DNA of 64,000 nt from Labrys wisconsinensis (GCF_030814995.1 NZ_JAUSVX010000001.1:62001-126000), one strand, 5' to 3'. Shown: positions 1 to 9,282, numbered from the stretch's first letter. The notes: generated by a model not told the origin, from the sequence alone. Numbers and translations: made by a program.

Positions 1-1071
1 CCCAAGGGCCTGCACGCCTTCCGCGCCGCCCTCGAGGCGCGGCTCTCCCGCTCGCCGCTCGGCCGCCGGGCCTTCCAGGCCGGGATGCGACACCTGCCGC
101 TGCGCTTCTTCAAGAAGCTGCCGACGATCATCATCATCGACGTCACCAATTCCTGCAACCTGCGCTGCCCGGTCTGCCCGGTGACCTTCGCCATGCACCG
201 CCCGCGCGGCCTGATGACGCTCGACATCTTCAAGCAGATCGTCGACGACTTCATCCCGCAGCCGAAGAAGCCGGCGATGTATTTCAACTTCTCGGGCGAG
301 CCGACCCTCAACAAGGCGCTGCCCGACATGATCGCCTATGCCCACACCCATGGGCACGAGACCTTCGTCTCCACCAACGCCACCAAGCTGTCCTCGGAGC
401 TGATCGAGAAGCTGATCCGCTCCGGCCTGTCGCGCATCAACCTGTGCATCGACGGCTTCTCCAAGGAGGCGCAGGAGGCCTATCGCGTCGGCTCCAAGTT
501 CGAGCAGGTCAAGGCCAATATCGAAAATTTCCTCGCCATCCGCGCCCGTCTCGGCGCCACCAACCCGACCACGGTGCTGCAGACCCTGCTCACCTCCTAT
601 TCGGAGAAGCAGGTCGACGAGATGGTGGAATGGGCCGACCGCATCGGCTTCGACCAGGTGCGCTTCAAGACCTTCAGCCTCGGCTCCTACACCGACGACG
701 ACCAGCAGTCGGAGTACGGCTATCTCGTGCCTGAGAATCACGACCTCCAGCGCCACCAGACCGAGAAGGTCAGCCTGCTCTGCGACGTGCCGCTCTACCA
801 GACCGTGGTGTTCTGGAACGGCGACCTCGGCCTGTGCTGCATCGACTACGACCAGGTGATCAAGCTGCCGAGCGTCGACAAGGTCGGCTTCATCAAGGCC
901 TATCTCTCGGACGAGGCGACGCGAGCCCGCCGCACCGGCTACACCAAGAGCTTCAGCATCTGCCAGAGCTGCTCCTATTCCAACGCCGACAACATGGGCT
1001 TCAAGATCGACTTCCGGAAGCGGCGCCGGCGCGCGCGTGAGGCGGCCGCCGCGCCCGCGGCGGCCGCCTGA
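1..1071 (+). CDS. Radical SAM protein with SPASM-like C-terminus (5' end outside window)
   Basis: The first in-frame ATG is at 85, but the frame stays open to base 1 and those 28 codons look like normal coding sequence (LHAFRAALEARL), so the true start is probably upstream. Counting from the ATG, the [4Fe-4S] motif CxxxCxxC is at residues 24-31 (CNLRCPVC). Further cysteines near the end (GLCCIDYD, CQSCSY) resemble the auxiliary-cluster region of SPASM proteins. The protein ends in a basic, alanine-rich tail. It probably modifies a small molecule, peptide or cofactor; the substrate cannot be told. The methyltransferase gene starts 10 bases downstream, suggesting one transcript. Confidence 0.8.
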   Translation, partial: PKGLHAFRAALEARLSRSPLGRRAFQAGMRHLPLRFFKKLPTIIIIDVTNSCNLRCPVCPVTFAMHRPRGLMTLDIFKQIVDDFIPQPKKPAMYFNFSGEPTLNKALPDMIAYAHTHGHETFVSTNATKLSSELIEKLIRSGLSRINLCIDGFSKEAQEAYRVGSKFEQVKANIENFLAIRARLGATNPTTVLQTLLTSYSEKQVDEMVEWADRIGFDQVRFKTFSLGSYTDDDQQSEYGYLVPENHDLQRHQTEKVSLLCDVPLYQTVVFWNGDLGLCCIDYDQVIKLPSVDKVGFIKAYLSDEATRARRTGYTKSFSICQSCSYSNADNMGFKIDFRKRRRRAREAAAAPAAAA

Positions 1072-1081
1072 CGAACGATCC

Positions 1082-1828
1082 ATGGCTCCTGCCGCTCCCC
1101 GCGCCGTCGCGATCGGCGCCGCGTCCTTCTTCGTGGTCGACGACAAGGAGACCTTCTGGGACAAGGTCGCGGCCGACGCCTGGGAACCCGAGACCCTGGC
1201 GGCGGTCGGCGCCCTCGCCGGGCCCGGCACGCTGCTGATCGACCTCGGCGCCTGGATCGGCCCGATCAGCCTGATGGCGGCGGCGCGGGGCGCCCGCGTG
1301 CTGGCCTTCGAGCCGGATCCCCGCGCGTTCGAGCTCCTCGCGGCCAACCTCGCCGCCAACCCGGCGCTCGCCGGCGCCGTGCGCCTGCACAACCGCGCGG
1401 CGGCGCCGGAGCCTGGCCGCATCCGCCTGGGCTCGCCGCGCAAGCCCGGCGACAGCATGGGCAGCATCCTCATGGCCGGCAATGCCGCCGCCACCTGGGA
1501 GGCCGACACGCTCACGTCAGGCGACATCGCAGCCCTGGCGGACGGCGCCGAGCGCATCGTGCTGAAGATCGACATCGAAGGCGCCGAATACGCCCTGCTG
1601 CCGCATCTCGCCCCCCTGCTCGGCCCGCGCACGGCGGCGGCGCTGGTCGCCTTTCATCCCCGGCTGCTGCAGGCTGCCGGCCATGCCGCCGCCGAGATCG
1701 AGCGCCTCACCGACGCGGCCACGGCCGTCTTCGCCGGCTACCGCGCCCGCCCGCTCGACCTCGTCGCCGAAGCCGGCGCGCCTGTCGTCTCGACCACGCG
1801 CAACGCCACGGTGCTGTTCAGCCGCTGA
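1082..1828 (+). CDS. FkbM-family SAM-dependent methyltransferase
   Basis: A 248-residue protein with the methyltransferase fold: a nucleotide-binding segment LIDLGAWIGPISLMAAA near residues 55-72, then the acidic strand end VLAFEPDPRAFELL, and the FkbM signature KIDIEGAEYALLPHL near residue 165. FkbM-type enzymes O-methylate sugars, lipids or polyketides. An earlier in-frame ATG at 1037 lies inside the radical-SAM gene, so the ATG at 1082 was chosen. It follows the radical-SAM gene closely and may act with it. Its last 11 bases overlap the end of the convergent aldose epimerase gene. The substrate is unknown. Confidence 0.75.
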   Translation: MAPAAPRAVAIGAASFFVVDDKETFWDKVAADAWEPETLAAVGALAGPGTLLIDLGAWIGPISLMAAARGARVLAFEPDPRAFELLAANLAANPALAGAVRLHNRAAAPEPGRIRLGSPRKPGDSMGSILMAGNAAATWEADTLTSGDIAALADGAERIVLKIDIEGAEYALLPHLAPLLGPRTAAALVAFHPRLLQAAGHAAAEIERLTDAATAVFAGYRARPLDLVAEAGAPVVSTTRNATVLFSR

Positions 1829-2711
1829 GCGCGGTCAACCGCATGGCGCCGGCCAGGGTCTCGCCCGGCTGCAGCACGACCAGGCCGCCGCCGCGCCCGT
1901 TATGGGCGTCGGCGCTGTGGCTCATCGGCTCCAGGCAGAAGAAGTCATGGGCATAGCCGGGGTCGAAGGCCGGATCGGACACGAACAGGAAGTAGCGGCG
2001 GAACAGCGGATCGGCCTCCAGCACGAGCGTCAGCCCCCGGTCCGGCCAGCGGATGCGCGCCATGCCGGTCCAGTCCTCGAAGCCGTTGTTGACCCAGCGG
2101 CGCGGCAGCGGCGCCGGGGCGCGGAAGTCGAGATCGGCCGGCGGCCGGCCACGCACGGTCGGCAGCCAGCCCGGCCCCTCCTCCCAATGGTCCCCGGCCG
2201 GCGCCTCCAGCCTGGTGTCCGGCGTCAGCGGGAAATAGGGATGCCAGCCGAGCCCGAACGGCAGCGCCGCCGCGCCCCGGTTGGTGACGGCGAGGTGGAC
2301 CGACAGCGTGTCGCCGTCGAGGGCGAAGCTCTGGCGCGCGTCATAGGCGAAGGGAGAGCCGTCGGCCCGATGGGACATGGCGAGCTCGGCACGGTCGGCG
2401 GCGGCCGCCTCGATCGTCCATTCGCTGGTCCAGCCGTCGCCGTGCAGGACATGCGGATCCCACGGCATGTTCGGGGTCAGCGCGTAGCTGCGGCCCTCGA
2501 AGGCGAAGGCATTGCCGGCGATGCGGTTGCCGAACGGCACCAGCGGAAAGCACCCCGCCTGCAGCGGCGCGCGGGCCTCGCCCGCCGGCGGCTCGCGCAG
2601 CAGCGCCGCCTCCTCCCCGCCGTCCCGCCTCAGAAAGAAGCGCCAGATGCAGCCGCCGGTCGTGCTCAGCACGGCGCCGAGGCGGTCCTTGTCGAGCCGG
2701 ATGTCGGTCAT
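1818..2711 (-). CDS. Aldose 1-epimerase family protein
   Basis: A 297-residue galactose-mutarotase-like beta-sandwich protein. It has the hallmarks of the family: PFGNRIAG near residue 60, a histidine in HVLHGDGWTSEW, a second in GLGWHPYFPL, and the acidic residue in FFCLEPMSHS near the C-terminus. These proteins interconvert alpha and beta anomers of free sugars. It is the last gene of a leftward sugar-use cluster, starting 4 bases after the Zn-alcohol dehydrogenase stop, so it probably supplies the correct anomer to a sugar dehydrogenase. The ATG at 2711 fits the family N-terminus; an upstream in-frame ATG at 2768 would run into the previous gene. Confidence 0.85.
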   Translation of the reverse strand: MTDIRLDKDRLGAVLSTTGGCIWRFFLRRDGGEEAALLREPPAGEARAPLQAGCFPLVPFGNRIAGNAFAFEGRSYALTPNMPWDPHVLHGDGWTSEWTIEAAAADRAELAMSHRADGSPFAYDARQSFALDGDTLSVHLAVTNRGAAALPFGLGWHPYFPLTPDTRLEAPAGDHWEEGPGWLPTVRGRPPADLDFRAPAPLPRRWVNNGFEDWTGMARIRWPDRGLTLVLEADPLFRRYFLFVSDPAFDPGYAHDFFCLEPMSHSADAHNGRGGGLVVLQPGETLAGAMRLTALSG

Positions 2712-2715
2712 GGCC

Positions 2716-3765
2716 TCAATCCATGGTGATGACGACCTTGCCGCACTTGCCCTCGGCCATGACGGCATAGGCCTCGGCGGCGGCCGTCAGGGGAAAGCGG
2801 TGGGTGACGATCGCGTCGGGATGGCGGCCCCAGTCGGCGAGGTCGCGGCAGCATTTCTCCATGTTGTGGAGGCTGGTGACCCAGGAGCCGATGATCTGGC
2901 GCTGGCGATGCATCAGGTCCTCGCTGACGCGGAACTGCACCGTGTCCTGCTCGCCGAGAAAGACGCAGCGCCCCCAGGTCGCGGTCGCCTGCAGCGCCAG
3001 CAGCCGGCCCTGCGGCGCGCCCGAGCAGTCGATCGCCACGTCCGCCCCGCCCCGGGTCGCAGCCTCGACGGCGCCAAGGGCGTCGGGGCCGGCGAGGACC
3101 GCCTCGTCGAGCAAGCCGAGGCGCTGCGCCGTCGCGAGGCGCTCGGGCTGGGTGTCGACGCCGATCCGCTTCTTGGCGCCGCGCCCGCCGGCCAGTATCA
3201 GCGCCGCCATGCCGACCGGGCCGAGCCCGACCACCAGGACGGAGTCGCTGCCGGAGACGGCGGCGCGCAGGATGCCCTCATAGGCGGTGCCGACGCCGCA
3301 GGAGACGAAGCAACCGTCCTCGAAGCTGAGGAAGTCCGGCAGCGCCACGAGGTCGCGCTCGTCGGCGATGAGATACTCGGCATGGCCGCCGTCGCGCTGC
3401 CAGCCATAGGCGCGCCGCTCCGGGTCAGTGCAGCTGATCTGGTAGCCGCGCCGGCAGCTCGGGCAGAAGCCGCAGCCGGAGATGTGGTAGACCAGCACCC
3501 GGTCGCCCTCGCGGAAATGGCGGCAGCCCGGCCCGCGCGCCTCGACCACGCCTGAGGGTTCGTGCCCGGCCACGACGTCGAGATAGGCCGCGCCGCTCTG
3601 CTTCGACCCCACGTGCTGGTGGTAGATGTACTTGATGTCGCTGCCGCAGATGCCCGACGCCCGCATCTTCAGCCGCACCTGGCCGATCCCCGGCTCGGGC
3701 CGGGCGATCTCGCGGAGGTCGACGGTGGAATTACCGGGGAGGTAGGCGGCGAGCATGGTCGTCAT
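2716..3765 (-). CDS. Zinc-dependent alcohol/polyol dehydrogenase (MDR family)
   Basis: A 349-residue medium-chain dehydrogenase. The catalytic zinc ligands are in GICGSD (Cys near residue 40) and AGHEPSG. The structural zinc site has the four-cysteine spacing seen in CGFCPSCRRGYQISC. A Rossmann motif VLVVGLGPVGMAAL lies near residue 175. It oxidises a sugar alcohol, aldose or related alcohol with NAD(P). It sits between a FadR-type regulator gene and an aldose epimerase gene on the same strand, so it is probably a catabolic enzyme of this cluster. The exact substrate cannot be read from sequence. Confidence 0.82.
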   Translation of the reverse strand: MTTMLAAYLPGNSTVDLREIARPEPGIGQVRLKMRASGICGSDIKYIYHQHVGSKQSGAAYLDVVAGHEPSGVVEARGPGCRHFREGDRVLVYHISGCGFCPSCRRGYQISCTDPERRAYGWQRDGGHAEYLIADERDLVALPDFLSFEDGCFVSCGVGTAYEGILRAAVSGSDSVLVVGLGPVGMAALILAGGRGAKKRIGVDTQPERLATAQRLGLLDEAVLAGPDALGAVEAATRGGADVAIDCSGAPQGRLLALQATATWGRCVFLGEQDTVQFRVSEDLMHRQRQIIGSWVTSLHNMEKCCRDLADWGRHPDAIVTHRFPLTAAAEAYAVMAEGKCGKVVITMD

Positions 3766-3805
3766 GGCGTTCGTTCCAGCTGGGCGGGCCTCGGCCGGCG
3801 GGCGT

Positions 3806-4543
3806 TCAGGCCCGGTCCGGCCGCTTGCGTTTCGGGCGGCGCTTCATCGCCTCGAAGGTGGTGCGCTCGATATGGGCGACGTGGTCGCGCATGGCCTGCG
3901 CAGCCGCGGCCGGGTCGCGGGCGCGGATGGCGCGGGCGATGGCGTCGTGGTCCCGGGCGCTGCGGTCGAGCACGCCGGCCGTCTCCGAGGCCATGCGCCG
4001 CACGTCGATGCCGAGCTCGTAGAGGGCGCGGGCCACCTGCATCAGGAAAGGATTGTCGGCGATCAGGTTGATGGTGCCGTGGAACTCCAGGTCCATCACC
4101 CGGAAGGCGATCGGGTCCTTGACCGTGGCGTAGCCGACGGCGACGAACTGCTCGAGCTTGGCCATGTCGGCCTCGGTCGCGCGGGCGGCGGCGTCGGCGG
4201 CCAGCGCCGGGTCGATCACGGCACGGGCGCGGAACAGCGTCTCGCTGGTGTACTTGTCGAGCGACACCGCGAAGGAGAGCGGCGCGATCAGCCGCTCGGG
4301 CTTGAGGTCGGTGACGTAGCAGCCCTCGCCCTGGCGCGTCTCGACCACGCCGAGCATGGACAGGCCCCGCAGCGCCTCGCGCACGGTCGGCCGGCTGACC
4401 TGCAGGGCGCTGGCGAGCTCGACCTCGTGGGGCAGCTTGTCGCCCGCCGAAAGATTGCCGCTCTGGATCAACTCCATCAGACGCGAAGCGACGCGCTCGG
4501 CGGCGGGCTTGCGGTCGATCGGCGTGATCAGGTCGATGGTCAT
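3806..4543 (-). CDS. FadR-subfamily GntR transcriptional regulator (leftward cluster)
   Basis: A 245-residue regulator: winged helix-turn-helix at about residues 13-78 (core VSRPTVREALRGL) followed by an all-helical FCD ligand domain with the metal-binding pattern DLEFHGTI and a later histidine in RDHDAIARAI. It is strikingly similar to the regulator at 10573-11319 (shared core REALRGLSxLGVVExRQG), indicating paralogues. FadR-type regulators in such places usually repress sugar-acid or sugar catabolism until an intermediate binds. It lies inside the leftward cluster, 58 bases after the GMC small-subunit gene. Confidence 0.88.
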   Translation of the reverse strand: MTIDLITPIDRKPAAERVASRLMELIQSGNLSAGDKLPHEVELASALQVSRPTVREALRGLSMLGVVETRQGEGCYVTDLKPERLIAPLSFAVSLDKYTSETLFRARAVIDPALAADAAARATEADMAKLEQFVAVGYATVKDPIAFRVMDLEFHGTINLIADNPFLMQVARALYELGIDVRRMASETAGVLDRSARDHDAIARAIRARDPAAAAQAMRDHVAHIERTTFEAMKRRPKRKRPDRA

Positions 4544-4601
4544 CGGCGTTCCCTCGGCGGCGCGGGAATCCTAGTGCGAATCACCGGTGGGTACGAGCGC
4601 A

Positions 4602-5024
4602 TCACCGGGGATACCCGCGGGGCGCGAATCCGGCTTCCAGCACCGGCAGCAGCAGATCCGCCATCTCGGCCGCGTCGGCGCGGGCCGGCACAGCGACCCG
4701 GCCGGGGAAGCCGACGCCCGCGCGCACGTCGGGCGCCATGAAATAGGCCGCCGCGATGGTCTCGCAGAAGGCGTCGTAGGCCGCCAAGTCCTCGGCCTTG
4801 AGGCCGGCCAGCGCCGCGCCGGGGCCGTCCCGCCCGGCGCGGCCGACGACGGCGCGCAGCAAGGCCACGCGCTCCGGCACATGCTCCTCGATCGCGGCCA
4901 GGAGCGACCCGGCGATGCCGGCCTCGCTCGCCGAGAGCCGGCCGGGCGCCGGCGGGATCAGGCGGTCGGCCAGCTCGGCGAGCAGGCCGCGCTCGCTGGC
5001 GTCGAGGGGAAGCGCTCCGGTCAT
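4602..5024 (-). CDS. Gluconate 2-dehydrogenase subunit 3-like small subunit of GMC dehydrogenase
   Basis: A 140-residue helical protein resembling the small (subunit 3) family that partners membrane or periplasmic GMC dehydrogenases. Visible family traits are LLAELADRLIPP at the N-terminus and a C-terminal half containing AAYFMAPDVRAGVGFPG. Its ATG overlaps the stop of the GMC gene (ATGA), implying translational coupling. Relatives usually carry a Tat signal; here the protein starts directly with MTGALPLDASERGLL and no export signal is seen. No cytochrome subunit follows. The longer reading frame that continues upstream in this frame is only a shadow of the GMC gene. Confidence 0.75.
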   Translation of the reverse strand: MTGALPLDASERGLLAELADRLIPPAPGRLSASEAGIAGSLLAAIEEHVPERVALLRAVVGRAGRDGPGAALAGLKAEDLAAYDAFCETIAAAYFMAPDVRAGVGFPGRVAVPARADAAEMADLLLPVLEAGFAPRGYPR

Positions 5025-6640
5025 GCCGCGCTCCTCTGGCTGGAGCGGCCGGCGACGAGGTGCGCCGCGCTCCAGGAGGAGAAGGCGGCGATGGTCGCGG
5101 TCGGGTTGACGCCGGCCGAGGTCGGCCAGACGCTGCCGTCGACGATGAAGAGGTTGGCCACCTCGTGGCATCGCCCGGTGCGGTCGACGACGCTCCCCGC
5201 CGGGTCGGTGCCCATGCGGGCGGTGCCGAGGATGTGCCAGCCCGATTCCCGGCTCTGCGGCGCCACGACGGTGCGGTAGGCGCCGGCCTCGATCAGCGAG
5301 TCCTGGGCCCGCGCCGCCATGAAGCGCAGCATGCGCTTGGAGTTCTCGCCGGTCCTGTAGTGGATCCTGACGCCGGGCATGCCGGTGTCGTCGGACGCGC
5401 CGGGGTCGAGCTCGACGCGGTTGGCCTCGTCGGGCAGGTCCTCGCAGATGATGCCCCAGGACACCGAACGGCCGAAGCGGCGGGCGAACTCGTCGTGGAA
5501 GGCCTCGCCCCACAGCTCGTTCTCCTCGCCCCAGGGCCAGCGCCGGGCGATCTGCGCCGGGCTGCCGGTCGGCTGCAGGCTCCATTTGGAGCCGCGGACG
5601 AAGTCGCGGTCGGGATGGGTCTCGTAGAATTGCAGGGTATAGGCCACCTGCCCCCAGGCGCCGCGAAAGCTCTCCAGCGGCCGGTCGAACAGGCCGACCA
5701 CCGCCGCGGTCGGATGCAGCATCAGCCGCTTGCCGACCAGGCCGGAGCCGTTGGCGAGACCGTCGTCGTGGCCGGCGCCGCGGCTGTTCAGCAGGATGCG
5801 CGCCGTGCCGATGGCATTGCCCGCGAGCACGGTGACGCCGCCGCGGGCGAGGTGCTCGGCGCCGGTGGCGCGGTCCGCGTAGACCGCGCCCCGCACCAGG
5901 CCGGCCGCATCGAGCTCGAGGCGCAGCACGCGCGCGCCGGTGACGAGCCGGGCTCCGCCGCGGATCAGCGCCGGCCAGTGGCTGCGGTCGGTCGAGGCCT
6001 TGGCGCGCTCGATGCAGCCCCACATGCAGGCGGTGCGCTGCTGGCAGGGCTGGAACGGGCCGCGCGGCACGGTGGCGATGGCGTTGGTGCCCGGCCACCA
6101 ATGCCAGCCGAGGCGGTTGTGCGCCGCCGCGACCGTGCGCCCGGCCTCGGTCAGGTCGACCGGCGGCATCAGCTCGTCCTGGCCGGGATACATCGGATCG
6201 CCGGCCACCCCCGAGACGCCGAACTCGCGCTCGGTGCGGGCATAGTGCGGCATCAGGTCGGCATAGGAGATCGGCCAGTCGTCGGCGACGCCGTCGAGCG
6301 TGCGCACCCGGAAATCCGAGGGCAGGTTGCGCATCCAGTTCGCCGCCCAGGAGATGGAGGAGCCGCCGACGCCGTTCCAGTAGAGCGGCACGATGTCGGA
6401 ATCCTCCACCGCGATCGGGAAGTCGCCGGGATTGCTGCGCTTCGTCGGCACATATTGCCAGTCGCGCGGGGCGGTGAGCTCGAATTCCGGCTTGTCGGAG
6501 CGGGCCTTGTCGTAGTCGACCCATTCGCCCTGCTCGAGGCAGACGACGGAGAGCCCGGCTTCCACTGCCCGCTGCGCGAAGACCGCGCCGGCCGGCCCCG
6601 AGCCGACGATCAGGACGTCGCAGGCGATCGCGTCGGTCAT
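5021..6640 (-). CDS. GMC-family FAD-dependent sugar/alcohol dehydrogenase
   Basis: A 539-residue flavoprotein. The N-terminal dinucleotide motif is GSGPAGAVFAQRA (residues 13-25), and NGVGGSSISWAANW is the GMC substrate-domain signature. The C-terminal catalytic region carries WHILGTARMGTDP and VNPTATIAA. GMC enzymes paired with a subunit-3 protein oxidise sugars or polyols such as gluconate or fructose and pass electrons to a quinone or cytochrome. A cluster of cysteines (CQQRTACMWGC) resembles that of bacterial heterodimeric GMC enzymes. It is coupled to the small subunit and starts 10 bases after the ABC permease stop. The substrate is probably whatever the adjacent importer brings in. Confidence 0.85.
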   Translation of the reverse strand: MTDAIACDVLIVGSGPAGAVFAQRAVEAGLSVVCLEQGEWVDYDKARSDKPEFELTAPRDWQYVPTKRSNPGDFPIAVEDSDIVPLYWNGVGGSSISWAANWMRNLPSDFRVRTLDGVADDWPISYADLMPHYARTEREFGVSGVAGDPMYPGQDELMPPVDLTEAGRTVAAAHNRLGWHWWPGTNAIATVPRGPFQPCQQRTACMWGCIERAKASTDRSHWPALIRGGARLVTGARVLRLELDAAGLVRGAVYADRATGAEHLARGGVTVLAGNAIGTARILLNSRGAGHDDGLANGSGLVGKRLMLHPTAAVVGLFDRPLESFRGAWGQVAYTLQFYETHPDRDFVRGSKWSLQPTGSPAQIARRWPWGEENELWGEAFHDEFARRFGRSVSWGIICEDLPDEANRVELDPGASDDTGMPGVRIHYRTGENSKRMLRFMAARAQDSLIEAGAYRTVVAPQSRESGWHILGTARMGTDPAGSVVDRTGRCHEVANLFIVDGSVWPTSAGVNPTATIAAFSSWSAAHLVAGRSSQRSAA

Positions 6641-6650
6641 GGCGTCCCCC

Positions 6651-7640
6651 TCAGGCGTTCAGGCCGCGGCGGGCCCTGGCCCGGCCAGCCAGGATGTTGA
6701 GCAGCACCGCCGCGACGATGATCGCGCCGCGCACCACCGGCTGGATGAAGCTGTCGAAGCCGAGCAGCACCAGCCCGTTGCCGATCAGGGAGATGATGTA
6801 GATGCCGAGCAGCGTGCCCAGCATCGAGCCGCGGCCGCCCGAGAGCGCCGTGCCGCCGACGACCACCGCCGCGATCACGTCGAACTCCAGGCCGCCGCGC
6901 GACACGCCGGGATCGCCGATGCCGTTGCGGGCCGTGAGCAGGATGGCGGTGACCGCGGCGAGCGTCCCCGAGATCACGAACAGCAGCACGCGGATGCGCT
7001 TGACCTTGATGCCGGCCAGATGCGCCGCGGTGGCGTTGCCGCCGATGGCGAAGACGGCGCGGCCGAAGGCGGTCTTGCGGCTGATGAAGGTGAAGAGCGC
7101 GAACAGCACCAGCATGATCACCGCGGCGGTCGGCACGCCGAGGATCTGGCCTTCCAGGAGGTCGAGGAAGTCGTTGCCGGGATAGGTCACCGGGATCGCC
7201 TGCGTCATGTAGAGGGCGAGGCCGCCGAGCGCGCTCCACAGGCCGAGGGTGGCGATGAAGGAGGGCACGTCGAAATAGGCGCGCAGCACGCCGGCGATCG
7301 CCCCGAGCCCGGCGCCGAGCCCGAGGGCCAGCACCAGCGCCACTGCCAGCGGCACCTCGAACTTGAGGAGGTAGGCGAAGATCACCGAGACGAAGGCGAC
7401 CATCGGCCCGACGCTGATGTCGATCTCGCCGGCGATGATGATCAGCGTCGCGCCCCAGGCGGCGATGCCGAAGGCGGCGGCATCGCGCAGGATCGTCACC
7501 TGGTTGCGGAAGGTGAGGAAGTTGCGGGCATAGAGCCAGAACACGAGATAGAGCAGCGCGATGATGACGATCAGCCCGATCTCGTTCATCCGCTGGAAAT
7601 TCCAGCGCCGGGGCGGCTTGGCGGCGGTCAGCGAAACCAT
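6651..7640 (-). CDS. Ribose-type ABC transporter permease
   Basis: A 329-residue integral membrane protein of the RbsC/AraH family (BPD_transp_2), with about eight to ten hydrophobic segments starting near residue 20. The typical stretch GEIDISVGPMVAF is near residue 70 and GGTALSGGRGS near residue 265. It forms the membrane channel for the importer whose ATPase and binding protein are encoded just upstream. It lies 12 bases after the ATPase stop. The imported sugar is inferred from context to be a catabolised (deoxy)sugar or polyol. Confidence 0.9.
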   Translation of the reverse strand: MVSLTAAKPPRRWNFQRMNEIGLIVIIALLYLVFWLYARNFLTFRNQVTILRDAAAFGIAAWGATLIIIAGEIDISVGPMVAFVSVIFAYLLKFEVPLAVALVLALGLGAGLGAIAGVLRAYFDVPSFIATLGLWSALGGLALYMTQAIPVTYPGNDFLDLLEGQILGVPTAAVIMLVLFALFTFISRKTAFGRAVFAIGGNATAAHLAGIKVKRIRVLLFVISGTLAAVTAILLTARNGIGDPGVSRGGLEFDVIAAVVVGGTALSGGRGSMLGTLLGIYIISLIGNGLVLLGFDSFIQPVVRGAIIVAAVLLNILAGRARARRGLNA

Positions 7641-7652
7641 CGGCGGTTCCCG

Positions 7653-9191
7653 TCAGTGCGAATGGCCGGCGATGCTGGCCGTGAGGAGTTCGTCGGCGTC
7701 GATGCGGGGCGCGCTGAAGCTCGCGGCGATCCGCCCCTCGCGCAGCACCACGACGCGGTCGCAGACCCTGGGCAGCTCCTCGATCTCGCTGGAGACGAAG
7801 ACGATGCTTTTGCCCTCGGCCGCGAGCTTGCGGATGATGGCGTAGATCTGGCTCTTGGCCTCGACGTCGACGCCGCGCGTCGGCTCGTCCAGCAGCAGGA
7901 CGCGCGACTGTGCATAGACCCAGCGGCCGATGACGATCTTCTGCTGGTTGCCGCCCGACAGCGTGGCGATCGGCGTGGTGGTGCCCGGCGCCTTGACGCT
8001 CATGCGCCGCACGATGTCGCCGGTCGCTTCCGCGATGCGCGCCCAGGACAGCACGCCGTGCGAGGACACCCGCTCGGGCGCGGTCATCACCGTGTTCTCG
8101 TCGATGCCGAGCAGCGGCACGATGCCGTCGTCCTTGCGGCTTTCCGGCGTCAGGCCGAAGCCGAGCTTCAGCATGGCATGATAGGTCGGGCGGCCGAGGT
8201 CCCGCCCGTCCACGGCGATCGAGCCGGCGTCGGGCTGGTCGAGCCCGGCGAGGATGCGCAGGAGCTCGGTGCGGCCCGAGCCGAGCAGCCCGGCAATGCC
8301 GAGCACCTCGCCCCGGTTGAGGTCGAGGCTGACGCCGCCCAGCTTCGGCGCCGCGACGATGTCGCGCACCGACAGCAGCACCGGGCCGGCCGGATGCGGC
8401 TCGACTATCTCGTCGCGCTTCTCGTCGTGGCCGAGCATCATGCGCACGATGGCGCGGGTGTCGGCGTCCGCGACCGCCAGGGTGGAGACGGCGCGCCCGT
8501 CGCGCATCACCGTCGCGGTGTCGGCGATCGCGCGGATCTCGTTCATGCGGTGGCTGACATAGATGATCGCCACGCCCCTCGCCTTCATCCGGCGCACGGC
8601 GGCGAAGACCTGGCTGACCTCGGCGGCGGCGAGCGAGGAGGTCGGCTCGTCCAGGATGACGAGGCGCGGCTCGCCCATCATGGCGCGGGCGATCTCCACG
8701 AGCTGGCGCTCGGCCGGGCTGAGGCTGGCGACCGGCAGCCCGGGATCGAGGTCGAGACCGAGATTGGCGAGCGCGTCGCGGCCGCGCGCGGCCATCTCGC
8801 CGTGATCGAGCACGCCGAAGCGCCGGGGCCAGACCCCGAGGAACAGGTTCTCGGCAATGCTCATGCCGGAGACCAGGCTGAGCTCCTGGTAGACGGCGCG
8901 CACGCCGAAGGCGGCGGCCTGGCGGGTGCGGTTCTCGCCGGCACGGTCGAGCGCCTGGCCCATGATGGCGATCTCGCCCTCGTCCGGCGTCTCCGCCCCG
9001 GTCAGGAGCCGGATCAGCGTCGACTTGCCGGCGCCGTTCTTGCCGAGCAGCGCCCTCACCTCGCCGGCCTGGATGGAGAAGTCGACGCGGTCGAGCGCCA
9101 GCACGCCGGCATAGCGCTTCACGCCGCCGGTCAGGCTGGCGACGACCGGCGCTGCGGCGGCGGATCGAGCTGGCGCGGTGCTGGACGCCAT
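7653..9191 (-). CDS. Ribose-type ABC transporter ATP-binding protein (two ATPase domains)
   Basis: A 512-residue protein with two fused ABC ATPase domains, as in RbsA/MglA. The first Walker A is GKNGAGKST, with signature LSPAERQ and Walker B LVILDEPTSSL. The second domain has the degenerate P-loop GLLGSGRTELL, signature LSGGNQQK and Walker B VLLLDEPTRGVDV. The ATG at 9191 was preferred to an upstream in-frame start at 9278 that would add a basic, low-complexity extension. It energises the permease encoded next to it, and is translated between the binding protein and permease genes. Confidence 0.92.
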   Translation of the reverse strand: MASSTAPARSAAAAPVVASLTGGVKRYAGVLALDRVDFSIQAGEVRALLGKNGAGKSTLIRLLTGAETPDEGEIAIMGQALDRAGENRTRQAAAFGVRAVYQELSLVSGMSIAENLFLGVWPRRFGVLDHGEMAARGRDALANLGLDLDPGLPVASLSPAERQLVEIARAMMGEPRLVILDEPTSSLAAAEVSQVFAAVRRMKARGVAIIYVSHRMNEIRAIADTATVMRDGRAVSTLAVADADTRAIVRMMLGHDEKRDEIVEPHPAGPVLLSVRDIVAAPKLGGVSLDLNRGEVLGIAGLLGSGRTELLRILAGLDQPDAGSIAVDGRDLGRPTYHAMLKLGFGLTPESRKDDGIVPLLGIDENTVMTAPERVSSHGVLSWARIAEATGDIVRRMSVKAPGTTTPIATLSGGNQQKIVIGRWVYAQSRVLLLDEPTRGVDVEAKSQIYAIIRKLAAEGKSIVFVSSEIEELPRVCDRVVVLREGRIAASFSAPRIDADELLTASIAGHSH

Positions 9192-9282
9192 GGCGGCAGG
9201 GGCCTCGATGGAGCGGCGGGGACGCTGCGGAGGACGGGAGCACCGCGACCGGCGGGCCTGCGCCGGCCGCGGCCTCACGCCT

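Noticed and set aside
4575-4605. Near-repeat around CACCGGTG before the FadR-type gene as an operator
   Set aside because: The second copy runs into the end of the GMC small-subunit gene and the match is short; too weak to list.
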